A stretch of DNA of 64,000 nt from NCBI RefSeq assembly GCF_936925435.1, contig NZ_CAKZHQ010000050.1, positions 1 to 64,000 on the forward strand. Direction: 5' to 3'. Position 1 is the first letter of the stretch, and every line of letters starts with the position of its first letter. This stretch comes from an uncultured Ramlibacter sp. GTDB taxonomy: Bacteria; Pseudomonadota; Gammaproteobacteria; Burkholderiales; Burkholderiaceae_C. Under the pieces are notes generated by a model, which searched no databases, was not told the origin of the DNA, and saw nothing but the letters and a program-made list of their open reading frames with translations. The translations under genes were made by a program, and so were the position numbers. Shown here piece by piece: positions 27,006-37,398 of this stretch.

Positions 27006-28187
27006 TTAGCCGAGAACCGTCTGGGCCACGATGTTGCGCTGCACTTCGTTGGAGCCGCCGTAGATGGTGGTCTTGCGCAGGTTGAAGTAGGTGGCGGCCA
27101 GCGGCGCGTTGCCCACCATGGCGCCGGGGAAGTCGCCCTGCCAGCCCGCTTCCATGGCCTCCTGGATGAAGGGCACGGCATAGGGGCCGGCGGCCAGCAT
27201 CATCAGCTCGGCGTAGCGCTGCTGGATCTCGCTGCCCTTGATCTTGAGCAGGCCGGCGATGTCCAGCGAGTTCTTGCCCGACTTCTCGGCCGACAGCACG
27301 CGCAGCACCAGCATCTCCAGCGCCACCACGTCGACTTCCAGCCTGGCGATCTCGTCGCGAAAGCGCGGGTCGTCATAGACGCCTTCGGCCTTGGCGATGC
27401 GCTTGAGGCGTTCGAGCTCGCGCTTGGCGCGGTTCACGTCGGCGATGTTGGTGCGCTCGTGCGACAGCAGGTGTTTGGCGTAGGTCCAACCCTTGTTCTC
27501 CTCGCCGATCAGGTTCTCGGCCGGCACCTCGACGTTGTCGAAGAAGACCTCGTTCACCTCGTGGCCGCCGTCGAGCATGATGATGGGGCGCACGCTCAGG
27601 CCCGGCGACTTCATGTCGATCAGCAGGAAGGAGATGCCGGTCTGGGGCTTGCCCTCGGTGCTGGTGCGCACCAGGCAGAAGATCCAGTCGCCGTACTGGG
27701 CCAGGGTGGTCCAGGTCTTCTGGCCGTTGACGATGTACTTGTCGCCCTTGCGCTCTGCGCGGGTCTTGACCGAAGCCAGGTCCGAGCCCGAGCCCGGTTC
27801 GCTGTAGCCCTGGCTCCACCAGACCTCGCCGCTGCTGATGCCGGGCAGGAAGCGCTGCTGCTGCTCGGGGTTGCCGAAGGCCATGATCACCGGCGCCACC
27901 ATGACGGGGCCGAAGGGGATGATGCGCGGCGCGCCGGCCAGCGCGGTTTCTTCCTCGAACAGATGCTTTTGCACCGCGTTCCAGCCCGGTCCGCCGAACT
28001 GCTTGGCCCAGCCATAACCCAGCCAGCCTTTCTTGCCCAGGATCTTGGCCCAGCGCTGCATGTCGTCGCGCGTCAGGTGCAGGGCGTTGTGCACCTTGTG
28101 CGAGATCTCCTGGGGCAGGTTCTCGCGCACCCAGGCGCGGACCTCTTCGCGGAATTTCTGTTCTTCAGGGGTGAAAGCCAAATCCAT
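27006..28187 (-). CDS. Acyl-CoA dehydrogenase (PimC-like large subunit)
   Basis: 393 residues beginning MDLAFTPEEQKFREEV. Flavin and substrate segments are present (WSQGYSEPGSGSDLAS, VNGQKTWTTLAQ), and the C-terminus has YGGSNEVQRNIVAQ. It is first of the two-gene set with the smaller dehydrogenase. No CoA ligase or thiolase gene is adjacent, so the pathway context is incomplete in this window. Confidence 0.87.
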   Translation of the reverse strand: MDLAFTPEEQKFREEVRAWVRENLPQEISHKVHNALHLTRDDMQRWAKILGKKGWLGYGWAKQFGGPGWNAVQKHLFEEETALAGAPRIIPFGPVMVAPVIMAFGNPEQQQRFLPGISSGEVWWSQGYSEPGSGSDLASVKTRAERKGDKYIVNGQKTWTTLAQYGDWIFCLVRTSTEGKPQTGISFLLIDMKSPGLSVRPIIMLDGGHEVNEVFFDNVEVPAENLIGEENKGWTYAKHLLSHERTNIADVNRAKRELERLKRIAKAEGVYDDPRFRDEIARLEVDVVALEMLVLRVLSAEKSGKNSLDIAGLLKIKGSEIQQRYAELMMLAAGPYAVPFIQEAMEAGWQGDFPGAMVGNAPLAATYFNLRKTTIYGGSNEVQRNIVAQTVLG

Positions 28188-28228
28188 TGCATGTCTCCAA
28201 AGCTGCGCCGATTATCCGCACGACCGTG

Positions 28229-28894
28229 CTAGTTTGCGTGTCCAGGTTGTGACATCTGGAGCTGCTCCAGCAGGTTTTGCACAGTGGAACGCAGCTGGGC
28301 AACCTCGCTTTCCAGTGCCTCGATGCGATCCTCCAGGGCAGAGCGTGGCGCGGCCTGCGCTGCGGGGGCGCTCTGGGCCGGCAACTCGGGTTCACCGCAC
28401 AGCAGATGGGCCCAGCGGGGCTCGCGGGCGCCGGGCGCGCGCGGCAGCAGGACCACCAGGGGGCCGCCCTTGTCGGGGGAGCGGTCCTGCAATTCGTCCA
28501 GGAAGGCCTCGACCGAGGAGATGTCGGCAAAGCGGTGCCAGCGCTCGGCATTGATGCGCAGCTCGCCGGCGGTCTGCGGGCCGCGCAGCACCAGCAGGCC
28601 CAGCAAGGCCGCGGATTGCTCGGGCACGCCCAGCACGCGCTGGAAGTTGTGCTCCCAGCGCGTGACGCGGCCGCCGCTGGTCTCGAACACCAGGCTCAGC
28701 TGCTTGAGTGCGTCCAGCGCCTCCTGCGCCTGGCCGGGCGTCACTTCCATCAGCGGCTCGCGGCTGGTCTTCTGGTTGCAGCCCGCCACCAGGGCGTTGA
28801 GCGTCAGCGGATAGCTGTCGGGCACGGTGCGCGCCTTTTCCAGCAGCGTGCCCAGCACGCGCGCCTCGGTCGGTGTCAACAGTCGCAAAGCCAT
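28229..28894 (-). CDS. YceH family protein (DUF480)
   Basis: 221 residues from the ATG at 28894 ([15 protein letters not shown]). Two winged-helix-like repeats typical of YceH follow ([28 protein letters not shown]), and the C-terminus is a coiled coil ([13 protein letters not shown]). YceH is conserved and of unclear function. Its start is 17 bp from the divergent purN start. Confidence 0.88.
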   Translation of the reverse strand: MALRLLTPTEARVLGTLLEKARTVPDSYPLTLNALVAGCNQKTSREPLMEVTPGQAQEALDALKQLSLVFETSGGRVTRWEHNFQRVLGVPEQSAALLGLLVLRGPQTAGELRINAERWHRFADISSVEAFLDELQDRSPDKGGPLVVLLPRAPGAREPRWAHLLCGEPELPAQSAPAAQAAPRSALEDRIEALESEVAQLRSTVQNLLEQLQMSQPGHAN

Positions 28895-28911
28895 AATCCC
28901 CCGGGACAAAA

Positions 28912-29493
28912 ATGAAAAACATCGTCATTCTCATCTCCGGCGGCGGCTCCAACATGGCGGCCATCGTGCGAACGGCCCGGCAGGACGGCTGGCGCCAGCG
29001 TTATGGCGCCCAGGTGGCCGCCGTCATCAGCAACAAGGACAGTGCCGGCGGCCTGGCGTTTGCGCGCGAGCAGGGCATCGCCACCGAGGTGGTCGACCAC
29101 AAGCAGCACGCCACCCGCGAGGCCTTCGACGCGCAGCTGGCAGCCGCCATCGACAGTCATCAGCCGGCCCTGGTGGTGCTGGCCGGCTTCATGCGCATCC
29201 TCACGCCCGGCTTTGTCGAGCGCTATGCTGGCCGCCTGCTCAACATCCACCCCTCGCTGCTGCCGGCCTTCCCCGGCCTGCACACCCACCAGCGCGCCAT
29301 CGACGCGGGCTGCAAGTTGGCCGGCGCCACGGTGCACCAGGTGACGGCCGAACTGGACCACGGGCCCATCCTGGCGCAGGCCGCCGTGCCGGTGCTCGCT
29401 GGCGACACGGCCGACACTCTGGCGGCCCGGGTGCTCAGCCAGGAACACCTGGTCTATCCCCGCGCGATCGCCGATCTGCTATCAAAAATATAG
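28912..29493 (+). CDS. purN: Phosphoribosylglycinamide formyltransferase
   Basis: 193 residues. GART motifs: ISGGGSNM at the N-terminus, [25 protein letters not shown] and ELDHGPI with the catalytic Asn, His and Asp. It performs the third step of purine synthesis using 10-formyl-tetrahydrofolate. The last codons (LSKI) and the TAG stop lie within repeat copy C, so the native C-terminus may have been replaced or trimmed by a few residues. Confidence 0.95.
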   Translation: MKNIVILISGGGSNMAAIVRTARQDGWRQRYGAQVAAVISNKDSAGGLAFAREQGIATEVVDHKQHATREAFDAQLAAAIDSHQPALVVLAGFMRILTPGFVERYAGRLLNIHPSLLPAFPGLHTHQRAIDAGCKLAGATVHQVTAELDHGPILAQAAVPVLAGDTADTLAARVLSQEHLVYPRAIADLLSKI

Positions 29494-29532
29494 CTTCTCA
29501 GGTCGATTTAACGGGGGCTGGAGGCCGATTCA
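29478..29532 (+). repeat. Dispersed repeat copy C at a convergent gene junction
   Basis: GCTATCAAAAATATAGC is followed by GGTCGATTTAACGGGGGCT and GGCCGATT, the same order of blocks as copy F. It provides the purN stop (TAG 29491-29493), and its far edge touches the stop of the convergent DUF1653 gene (29530-29532). Confidence 0.75.
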
Positions 29533-29769
29533 GTCCCCGATGCGGGTGAAACGGGGCTGCCGCAGGCCGTCGATCACCACCTCCTCGTTGAACATGGCGG
29601 CTGGCCGCACCCACAGGCCGCGCTGGCCGTACAGGGCGCGGTACAGCGTCATCGGCTCCAGCGTCTCGCTGTGCCGCACCGTGCCCACCACCTCGTACTC
29701 CATGCCCTTGTAGTGGCGGTAGCGCCCGGTGGGCGTCTCGATCAGGGGCGGCAGGTCGGTGTCGGACAT
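29530..29769 (-). CDS. DUF1653 domain protein
   Basis: 79 residues from the ATG at 29769 (MSDTDLPPLIETPTGRYRHY). The short DUF1653 fold is recognisable from GRYRHYKGMEYEVVG, HSETLEPMTLYRALYG and LWVRPAAMF. Function unknown; such proteins are small, soluble and widespread. It is divergent from the rRNA methyltransferase gene 42 bp away and convergent with purN. Confidence 0.85.
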   Translation of the reverse strand: MSDTDLPPLIETPTGRYRHYKGMEYEVVGTVRHSETLEPMTLYRALYGQRGLWVRPAAMFNEEVVIDGLRQPRFTRIGD

Positions 29770-29811
29770 GGTGCTTCGGGTCGCGCAGGCGCGGGGTGGG
29801 ACAATCGGGGC

Positions 29812-31083
29812 ATGCATCCTAAAGCCCTGCTTGACGCCTGTGCCGAACTCGTCAAGCTCAGTCTCAAATTCGAACACCCCGCCGACATGGTCGTGTCACG
29901 CTATTTCCGCGACAACCGCTCGCTGGGCCCGCGCGAGCGCGCCACCCTGGCCGAGACGGTTTACACCGTGCTGCGCAAGAAGCAGCTGTTCGACCATTTC
30001 GCGCCCTCGGGGAGCGGTCCCAAGGAGCGGCGCCTGGCCATCCTGGGCTTCCACGGCCCGCGCGACTTCCTGGCCAGCGCCCTGAGCGACCAGGAAAAGA
30101 ACTGGCTGGCGCAGTGCGACGCCGTCAAGACCGACGACCTGCTCGAGCGGCATCGCCACAACCTGCCCGAATGGCTGGTCCAGCCCCTGAAGGACCAGCT
30201 GGGCGGCGAGTTCTGGGCCCTGGTCGACAGCATGAACCAGCCGGCTTCGCTGGACCTGCGCGTCAACACCTTGAACGACAAGCGCGAGGAGGTCCAAAAG
30301 GAGCTCAAGGCCGCCGGCCTGCAGGCCAAGTCCACGCCGTACTCGCCCTGGGGCCTGCGGCTGGCCGACAAGCCGCCCCTGACCAAGTACGACGCTTTCG
30401 CCCGTGGCGCCATCGAGGTGCAGGACGAGGGCTCGCAGCTGCTGGCCATGCTGCTGGATGCCAAGCGCGGCGAGATGGTGGTGGATTTTTGCGCCGGTGC
30501 CGGCGGCAAGACCCTGGCCATCGGCGCCTGCATGCGCAACACCGGCCGGCTCTATGCCTTCGACACCTCGGCCCACCGGCTCGACGCCCTCAAGCCGCGG
30601 CTGGCGCGCAGCAAGCTGTCCAACGTGCACCCGGCGGCGATCGCCCATGAGCGCGACGATCGCGTCAAGCGCCTGGCCGGCAAGATCGACCGGGTCATCG
30701 TCGATGCGCCCTGTTCGGGCCTGGGCACGCTGCGCCGCAACCCCGACCTCAAATGGCGCCAGTCGCTCCAGGCAGTGCAGGAGATGACGGTCAAGCAGGC
30801 TGCCATCCTGCAAAGCGCGGCCCGCCTGCTCAAGCCCGGTGGCCGCTTGGTTTACGCCACCTGCAGTCTGCTGCCGGCGGAGAACGAGGCGATTGCCCAG
30901 GCTTTTGGCGCCGCCAACCCCGATTTCAGCGTTTTGCCCGCCCTGGGCGTGCTCGAGCAGCTGAAAGTGGCCAATGCCGCCGGCCTGTGCAGTGGCGGCG
31001 AGCAAGGCGGCGATTTCCTGCGTCTGTGGCCGCATCGGCATGGCACGGACGGCTTCTTTGCCGCCATCTGGGTAAAAAATTAA
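29812..31083 (+). CDS. RsmB/NOL1-NOP2 family RNA cytosine methyltransferase
   Basis: 423 residues from the ATG at 29812. The SAM-binding loop is DFCAGAGGKT, with the two catalytic cysteine motifs DAPCSGLG and ATCSLLPAENE. The N-terminal part is helical. It is a 5-methylcytosine methyltransferase of the Sun/RsmB group, but without enough to claim 16S C967 specificity. It is followed by a 130 bp non-coding stretch before the desaturase gene. Confidence 0.88.
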   Translation: MHPKALLDACAELVKLSLKFEHPADMVVSRYFRDNRSLGPRERATLAETVYTVLRKKQLFDHFAPSGSGPKERRLAILGFHGPRDFLASALSDQEKNWLAQCDAVKTDDLLERHRHNLPEWLVQPLKDQLGGEFWALVDSMNQPASLDLRVNTLNDKREEVQKELKAAGLQAKSTPYSPWGLRLADKPPLTKYDAFARGAIEVQDEGSQLLAMLLDAKRGEMVVDFCAGAGGKTLAIGACMRNTGRLYAFDTSAHRLDALKPRLARSKLSNVHPAAIAHERDDRVKRLAGKIDRVIVDAPCSGLGTLRRNPDLKWRQSLQAVQEMTVKQAAILQSAARLLKPGGRLVYATCSLLPAENEAIAQAFGAANPDFSVLPALGVLEQLKVANAAGLCSGGEQGGDFLRLWPHRHGTDGFFAAIWVKN

Positions 31084-31115
31084 CGACTGGCAGGGCAAAT
31101 GCCCCCTGGCTGTGC

Positions 31116-31153
31116 TTATCCACAGCTTGTTTTTGGACCCCACGCCTTAAAAT
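31116..31153 (+). promoter_or_regulatory. Perfect DnaA-box 9-mer and possible promoter before the desaturase gene
   Basis: TTATCCACA at 31116-31124 is an exact DnaA-box sequence, inside a short inverted repeat GCTGTG...CACAGC. TAAAAT (31148-31153) could be the -10, with TTGTTT (31127-31132) as a poorly spaced -35. A chance 9-mer is possible in a window of this size. Confidence 0.4.
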
Positions 31154-31216
31154 GTCAGTTGCACAGGGCCAGGGCCCTGCCTTGAGACGTCGTTTTTAAA
31201 AGAGAGACACCCTTAC

Positions 31217-32431
31217 ATGATGCTTCCCGACTGGGCCGTGCTGAACGCGGCAATCGACTGGCTCAGCAACGGGCTGTGGAACCTCGCCTGGTGGCAGATC
31301 CTGCTGTACACCCTGGTGACCACCCACATCACCATCGCCGGCGTGACCATCTTCCTGCACCGCTCGCAGGCGCACCGCGCCCTCGACCTGGGCCCCATCC
31401 CCTTCCACTTCTTCCGTTTCTGGATGTGGCTGGGCACCGGCATGGTGACCAAGGAATTCGTCGCCATCCACCGCAAGCACCACGCCAAGGTCGATACCGA
31501 AGAAGATCCGCACAGCCCGCAGACCCGCGGCCTGAAGAAGCTGCTGCTCGAGGGCGTGGAGCTGTACCGCGCCGAGTCCAAGAACATGGAAACCATGGTC
31601 AAGTACGGCGCGGGCACGCCCGACGACTGGCTTGAGCGCAACCTGTACACCCGCTACAGCTGGCAGGGCGTGGGCCTGATGCTGATCCTGAACGTGGCGC
31701 TGTTCGGCGTCATCGGCCTGGCCGTGTGGGCAGTGCAGATGGCCTGGATCCCGGTCATGGCCACCGGCATCATCAACGGCATCGGCCACTACTGGGGCTA
31801 CCGCAACTTCGAGTCGCCCGACGCCAGCACCAATGTCAGCATCTGGGGCATCATCATCGGCGGCGAAGAGCTGCACAACAACCACCATACCTACCCGACC
31901 TCGGCCCGCTTCTCGGTCAAGCCGTACGAGTTCGACATCGGCTGGTTCTACATCTCGCTGATGGAGAAGATCGGCTGGGCCAAGGTCAAGAAGACCGTGC
32001 CCAAGCTGCAGCTGGGTGCTATCAAGCCGGTGGCCGACGAGAAGACCCTGGAGGCGCTGATCGCCAACCGCTACGAGGTGATGGCCGGTTATGCGCGCGA
32101 AATGCGCCACGCCTGCAAGACCGAGCTGGAACTGCTTCAAGCCAAGGGCGCCGACCTGTCGCCGCTGAAGGCGGCCCGCCGCTGGCTGCACCGCGACGAC
32201 GACAAGGTGCCGGCCGCCGCCCGCCCGCACCTGGCCCAGGCCCGTGCCGCCCACCCGGTGCTCGACAAGATGGTGACCATGCGCGAAGAGCTGCGCCAGA
32301 TGTGGCTCAACACCTCGCACTCGCGCGAGCAACTGGCTGCCGACCTGCAGGCCTGGTGCCACCGCGCCGAGGAAAGCGGCATCGCCCAACTGCAGCAGTT
32401 CTCCAGGAAGCTGCGCGCCGCCCACGCGTAA
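31217..32431 (+). CDS. Fatty acid desaturase (delta-9 acyl-CoA/acyl-lipid type)
   Basis: 404 residues. All three histidine clusters are present: HRSQAH, HRKHHAK and HNNHH, between hydrophobic helices. It is an integral-membrane di-iron enzyme that introduces a double bond into acyl chains. The C-terminal about 120 residues are a hydrophilic helical extension beyond the catalytic core. It ends before a shared terminator at 32464-32487. Confidence 0.92.
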   Translation: MMLPDWAVLNAAIDWLSNGLWNLAWWQILLYTLVTTHITIAGVTIFLHRSQAHRALDLGPIPFHFFRFWMWLGTGMVTKEFVAIHRKHHAKVDTEEDPHSPQTRGLKKLLLEGVELYRAESKNMETMVKYGAGTPDDWLERNLYTRYSWQGVGLMLILNVALFGVIGLAVWAVQMAWIPVMATGIINGIGHYWGYRNFESPDASTNVSIWGIIIGGEELHNNHHTYPTSARFSVKPYEFDIGWFYISLMEKIGWAKVKKTVPKLQLGAIKPVADEKTLEALIANRYEVMAGYAREMRHACKTELELLQAKGADLSPLKAARRWLHRDDDKVPAAARPHLAQARAAHPVLDKMVTMREELRQMWLNTSHSREQLAADLQAWCHRAEESGIAQLQQFSRKLRAAHA

Positions 32432-32463
32432 CGTGCGCACGGGGCTGCGGCCCCAATGAAAAA

Positions 32464-32487
32464 AGCCCCGCGGTGCGGGGCCTTTTT
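32464..32487. terminator. Terminator between desaturase and rpmG
   Basis: GCCCCGC (32465-32471) pairs with GCGGGGC (32475-32481) and is flanked by an A-run on the left and CTTTTT on the right, so it can serve both convergent genes. A weaker hairpin (GGGGC...GCCCC) lies just before it at about 32441-32454. Confidence 0.85.
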
Positions 32488-32504
32488 CATGCAGGGTGCG
32501 AAGC

Positions 32505-32675
32505 TTACTTGAGCTTCGTTTCCTTGTACTCGACGTGTTTGCGAGCCTTGGGATCAAACTTCATGATCGCCATCTTCTCGGGCATCGTCTTCTTGTTCTT
32601 GCTGGTGGTGTAGAAGTGGCCGGTGCCCGCTGTGGACTCCAGCTTGATCTTTTCGCGTCCGCCTTTGCTTGCCAT
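32505..32675 (-). CDS. rpmG: 50S ribosomal protein L33
   Basis: 56 residues beginning [12 protein letters not shown] and ending ETKLK. The L33 signature [15 protein letters not shown] is clear, and the zinc cysteines are absent (the C-minus form). Translation gives the complete protein with a stop at 32505-32507. It is 11 bp downstream of rpmB in the usual rpmB-rpmG operon. Confidence 0.96.
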   Translation of the reverse strand: MASKGGREKIKLESTAGTGHFYTTSKNKKTMPEKMAIMKFDPKARKHVEYKETKLK

Positions 32676-32686
32676 GGTGCTGCTCC

Positions 32687-32920
32687 TTAAGCTTGGCCGC
32701 GTGCGCGCAGGTCTGCGAGCACGACGTCAATGCCGTTCTTGTCGATGAGGCGCAGGCCGGCGTTGGAGATGCGCAGGCGCACCCAACGGTTTTCGGTCTC
32801 CACCCAGAAACGGCGGTATTGCAGGTTCACCTGGAACCGGCGCTTGGTTTTGTTGTTGGCGTGGGAAACGTTGTTCCCGACCATCGGGCCCTTGCCCGTG
32901 ACTTCGCAGACGCGTGCCAT
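32687..32920 (-). CDS. rpmB: 50S ribosomal protein L28
   Basis: 77 residues from the ATG at 32920 ([16 protein letters not shown]). L28 motifs [11 protein letters not shown] and [18 protein letters not shown] are present. It is the first gene of rpmB-rpmG on the minus strand, with a consensus -10 about 120 bp upstream. Confidence 0.97.
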   Translation of the reverse strand: MARVCEVTGKGPMVGNNVSHANNKTKRRFQVNLQYRRFWVETENRWVRLRISNAGLRLIDKNGIDVVLADLRARGQA

Positions 32921-33039
32921 AAGCACTCCTTGAAACCGGCGGGGAACGAACGCAAACGCGCAGTGTTTGCTCCAAGCCCCGCCTCACCTCGCCCTGACGG
33001 GGGCGGTAACCGGCCGGCGCAACGCCAGCAAAGCCAAAG

Positions 33040-33045
33040 ATTATA
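33040..33045 (-). promoter_or_regulatory. Consensus -10 box upstream of rpmB
   Basis: The minus strand reads GGTTATAATC, an exact TATAAT. No good -35 hexamer is seen at 16-18 bp spacing, so assignment rests on the -10 and on its position before a ribosomal operon. Confidence 0.5.
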
Positions 33046-33098
33046 ACCTGAATGCCAACCCGGCCTGCCGGGACCGCCGTGCCTGATTCAGGGCAACC

Positions 33099-33170
33099 GC
33101 GGATCCGGCTTTGCCGGTCCGCTGGTTGCGCCCCCTTGGGGAGGCGGCCGTCAGGCCGCTTCGGGGGGGG
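33099..33170. repeat. GC-rich palindromic element after trxB
   Basis: The segment contains CCGGCTTTGCCGG, CCCCCTTGGGG and GCGGCCGTCAGGCCGC hairpins and a GGGGGGGG run abutting the trxB stop. Very similar strings are familiar downstream of genes in Comamonadaceae (established impression, not checked). It is the only clear copy in this window and probably ends or stabilises the trxB transcript. Confidence 0.55.
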
Positions 33171-34237
<1,067 letters not shown>

Positions 34238-34292
34238 AACCCATCGTCGGCGCCGCAGGCCCTCTGCAGGCGGCCACACTGGAGGGATGTAA

Positions 34293-34967
34293 ATGTCGAT
34301 GCTGTCCAATCTGGAGCTGATACGCCGCGTGCCGCTGTTCGCGCTGCTGACGGCGATCCAGGCCGAGGCGGTGGCCGAGGCGGTCACCAAGCGCCGCTTC
34401 AAGCGCGGCGAGATGATCGTGGAGCAAGGCACGAAGTCCAACACCCTGTTCATCATCCTGACCGGGCGCGTGCGCGTGATCACTTCCGACAAGCGCGGCC
34501 GTGAGGTCATCCTGGCCACGTTGCAGCCGGGTGACTACATCGGCGAGATGAGCCTGATCGACAACGAGGCGCATTCGGCCACGGTGCGCGCCGAGGTGCA
34601 GACCGACATGCTGGCCCTGGGCCGAGCCGAGTTCGCGCGCTGCCTGCCCGAGAACAGCTCGATGGCCTACGCCATCATGAAGGGCCTGGTGCAGCGCCTG
34701 CGCCAGGCCGACCGCAAGATCGAGTCGCTGGCCCTGATGGACGTGTACGGCCGCGTGGCCCGCGCCCTGCTGGAGTTCGCCACGCCCGACCGCGACGGCC
34801 TGATGACCATCCGCGACCGCATTTCGCGCCAGGACATCGCCAAGATGGTCGGCGCCTCGCGCGAGATGGTCAGCCGTGTGATGAAGGACCTGGAAGACCG
34901 CGGCTTCATCGAGACCCGTGAGGACGGTTCGATGCATATCAAGGACAGGCTCACCACCCTTGGGTGA
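34293..34967 (+). CDS. Crp/Fnr family transcriptional regulator
   Basis: 224 residues, start ATG at 34293 after GGAGGG. The cyclic-nucleotide-binding-type beta roll (GYIGEMSLID-like segment DYIGEMSLIDNEAHSATVRA) is followed by the dimer helix and a helix-turn-helix, ISRQDIAKMVGASREMVSRV. No cysteine cluster for an iron-sulfur centre is seen, so it is not an FNR oxygen sensor. It lies between trxB and ftsK; its ligand and targets are unknown. Confidence 0.9.
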   Translation: MSMLSNLELIRRVPLFALLTAIQAEAVAEAVTKRRFKRGEMIVEQGTKSNTLFIILTGRVRVITSDKRGREVILATLQPGDYIGEMSLIDNEAHSATVRAEVQTDMLALGRAEFARCLPENSSMAYAIMKGLVQRLRQADRKIESLALMDVYGRVARALLEFATPDRDGLMTIRDRISRQDIAKMVGASREMVSRVMKDLEDRGFIETREDGSMHIKDRLTTLG

Positions 34968-35006
34968 GCGGGCTGCGGTGCGCGCTGCGGTAAGCTTGGC
35001 CGCTGG

Positions 35007-37337
35007 ATGACTTACTCGCTCAACACCTTGAACAAAACCGCTGGCGGCGCTGCGCCGCCACGTACGGGTCTGGGACGTTTTGTCCACGAATTCGGCCTGG
35101 TGCTGGGCCTGGTGGGCCTGGTGTTCTGGCTGCTGGCGCTGGTCAGTTATTCGGCCAACGATCCCGCCTTCTCCACCTCGGGTACCGGCGCGCCGGTGAG
35201 CAACTGGGGCGGCCGGCTGGGCGCCTGGATGGCCGATGCCAGCTACTTCCTGCTGGGGTTCTCGGTCTGGTGGTGTGTCGCCGCCGGCGTGCGAGCCTGG
35301 CTGGCCACGCTGGTGCGATGGATGCACGGCAGCGTGGGCGAGCCGGCCGACCGCAGGCGCCTGACGCGCACCCGCCTGGCCTTCTGGATCGCCCTGGCCT
35401 TGCTGCTGCTGGCCAGCAGCGCGCTGGAATGGTCGCGCCTGTACCGCTTCGAGGCCCGCCTGCCGGACCACGCCGGCGGGGCCCTGGGCTACCTGGCCGG
35501 CCCGGCTGGCGTGAAGTGGCTGGGCTTCACCGGCTCGGGGCTGGTCTTTGTCGCCCTGGCGGTGCTGGGTGCGGCCGTGGTGTTCCGCTTCTCCTGGAGC
35601 CAGCTGGCCGAGACCATCGGCGCACGCATCGACGGCTTCATTGCGTCGCGCCGCGAGAAGCGCGAGATCGCCCAGGACCTGGCTTTCGGCCAGCAGGCTG
35701 CGCGCGAGCGCGAAGAGATCGTGCTGGAAGAGCGCATTGAGATCGAGGAGCACCATCCCACGCCGGTGCTGATCGAGCCGCAGCTGGTGGTGGACCTGCC
35801 GCGCAGCGAGCGCGTCGCCAAGGAGCGGCAAAAGCCCCTGTTCACCGAGATGCCCGACAGCAAGCTGCCCCAGGTCGACCTGCTCGATGGCCCGCAGGGC
35901 CGGCAGGAAACGGTCTCCCCCGAGACCCTGGAGATGACCAGCCGCCTGATCGAGAAAAAACTCAAGGACTTCGGCGTCGAAGTCCGCGTGGTGCTGGCCC
36001 AGCCGGGACCGGTGATCACGCGCTACGAGATCGAGCCGGCCACCGGCGTCAAGGGCTCGCAAATCGTCAACCTGGCCAAGGACCTGGCACGCTCGCTGTC
36101 GCTGGTCTCGATCCGGGTGGTCGAAACCATCCCCGGCAAGAACTACATGGCGCTGGAACTTCCCAACGCCAAGCGCCAGTCGATCCGCCTGTCCGAGATC
36201 CTGGGCTCGCAGGTGTACAACGAGGCCAAGTCCATGCTGACCATGGGCCTGGGCAAGGACATCATCGGCAACCCCATCGTTGCCGACCTGGCCAAGATGC
36301 CGCACGTGCTGGTGGCCGGCACCACCGGCTCGGGCAAGTCGGTGGGCATCAACGCCATGATCCTGTCGCTGTTGTACAAGGCCGAGGCGCGCGACGTGCG
36401 CCTGCTGATGATCGACCCCAAGATGCTGGAAATGTCGGTCTACGAGGGCATCCCGCACCTGCTGGCGCCGGTGGTGACCGACATGCGCCAGGCCGCCCAC
36501 GGCCTGAACTGGTGCGTGATGGAGATGGAGCGCCGCTACAAGCTCCTGAGCAAGATGGGCGTGCGCAACCTGGCCGGGTACAACCACAAGATCGACGAAG
36601 CCAAGGCCAAGGAACAGTTCATCTACAACCCCTTCAGCCTGACGCCCGACAGCCCGGAGCCGCTGGACCGCCTGCCCCACATCGTGGTGGTGATCGACGA
36701 GCTGGCCGACCTGATGATGGTGGTGGGCAAGAAGATCGAGGAGCTGATCGCCCGGCTGGCGCAGAAGGCCCGCGCCGCCGGCATCCACCTGATCCTGGCC
36801 ACCCAGCGGCCCAGCGTGGATGTGATCACCGGCCTGATCAAGGCCAACATCCCGACCCGCATTGCCTTCTCGGTGGGCTCCAAGATCGACAGCCGCACCA
36901 TCCTCGACCAGATGGGCGCCGAGGCCTTGCTGGGCATGGGCGACATGCTGTACATGGCCAGCGGCACGGGCTTCCCGGTCCGCGTGCACGGCGCCTTCGT
37001 CAGCGACGAGGAGGTGCACCGCGTGGTGGCCTATCTCAAGGAGCAGGGCGGCGAGCCCAACTACATCGAAGGCGTGCTCGAGGGCGGCACCGTCGATGAA
37101 GACGGCGACGTGCTGGGCGAGGGCGGCTCCGCGGGCGAGAAGGACCCGATGTACGACCAGGCGGTGGAAGTGGTGCTGAAGAACCGCAAGGCCAGCATCT
37201 CCCTGGTCCAGCGCCACCTCAAGATCGGCTACAACCGCGCCGCGCGCCTTGTGGAAGACATGGAAAAAGCCGGCCTGGTCAGCGCCATGAGCGGCGCCGG
37301 CCAGCGTGAGATCCTGGTGCCCAGCCGGGCGGAATAA
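35007..37337 (+). CDS. ftsK: DNA translocase FtsK
   Basis: 776 residues, compact for an FtsK because the Pro/Gln-rich linker is short. The N-terminal part has four membrane helices, then a linker, the RecA-like motor with Walker [11 protein letters not shown] and Walker [14 protein letters not shown], and a C-terminal gamma winged helix ([21 protein letters not shown]). It coordinates chromosome dimer resolution and division. lolA follows 61 bp downstream. Confidence 0.96.
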   Translation: MTYSLNTLNKTAGGAAPPRTGLGRFVHEFGLVLGLVGLVFWLLALVSYSANDPAFSTSGTGAPVSNWGGRLGAWMADASYFLLGFSVWWCVAAGVRAWLATLVRWMHGSVGEPADRRRLTRTRLAFWIALALLLLASSALEWSRLYRFEARLPDHAGGALGYLAGPAGVKWLGFTGSGLVFVALAVLGAAVVFRFSWSQLAETIGARIDGFIASRREKREIAQDLAFGQQAAREREEIVLEERIEIEEHHPTPVLIEPQLVVDLPRSERVAKERQKPLFTEMPDSKLPQVDLLDGPQGRQETVSPETLEMTSRLIEKKLKDFGVEVRVVLAQPGPVITRYEIEPATGVKGSQIVNLAKDLARSLSLVSIRVVETIPGKNYMALELPNAKRQSIRLSEILGSQVYNEAKSMLTMGLGKDIIGNPIVADLAKMPHVLVAGTTGSGKSVGINAMILSLLYKAEARDVRLLMIDPKMLEMSVYEGIPHLLAPVVTDMRQAAHGLNWCVMEMERRYKLLSKMGVRNLAGYNHKIDEAKAKEQFIYNPFSLTPDSPEPLDRLPHIVVVIDELADLMMVVGKKIEELIARLAQKARAAGIHLILATQRPSVDVITGLIKANIPTRIAFSVGSKIDSRTILDQMGAEALLGMGDMLYMASGTGFPVRVHGAFVSDEEVHRVVAYLKEQGGEPNYIEGVLEGGTVDEDGDVLGEGGSAGEKDPMYDQAVEVVLKNRKASISLVQRHLKIGYNRAARLVEDMEKAGLVSAMSGAGQREILVPSRAE

Positions 37338-37398
37338 AAGTTACGTTTTGCCACCTGGGCTTGACCCACGGACCGGCCGCGCATGCCACGATAGACCC

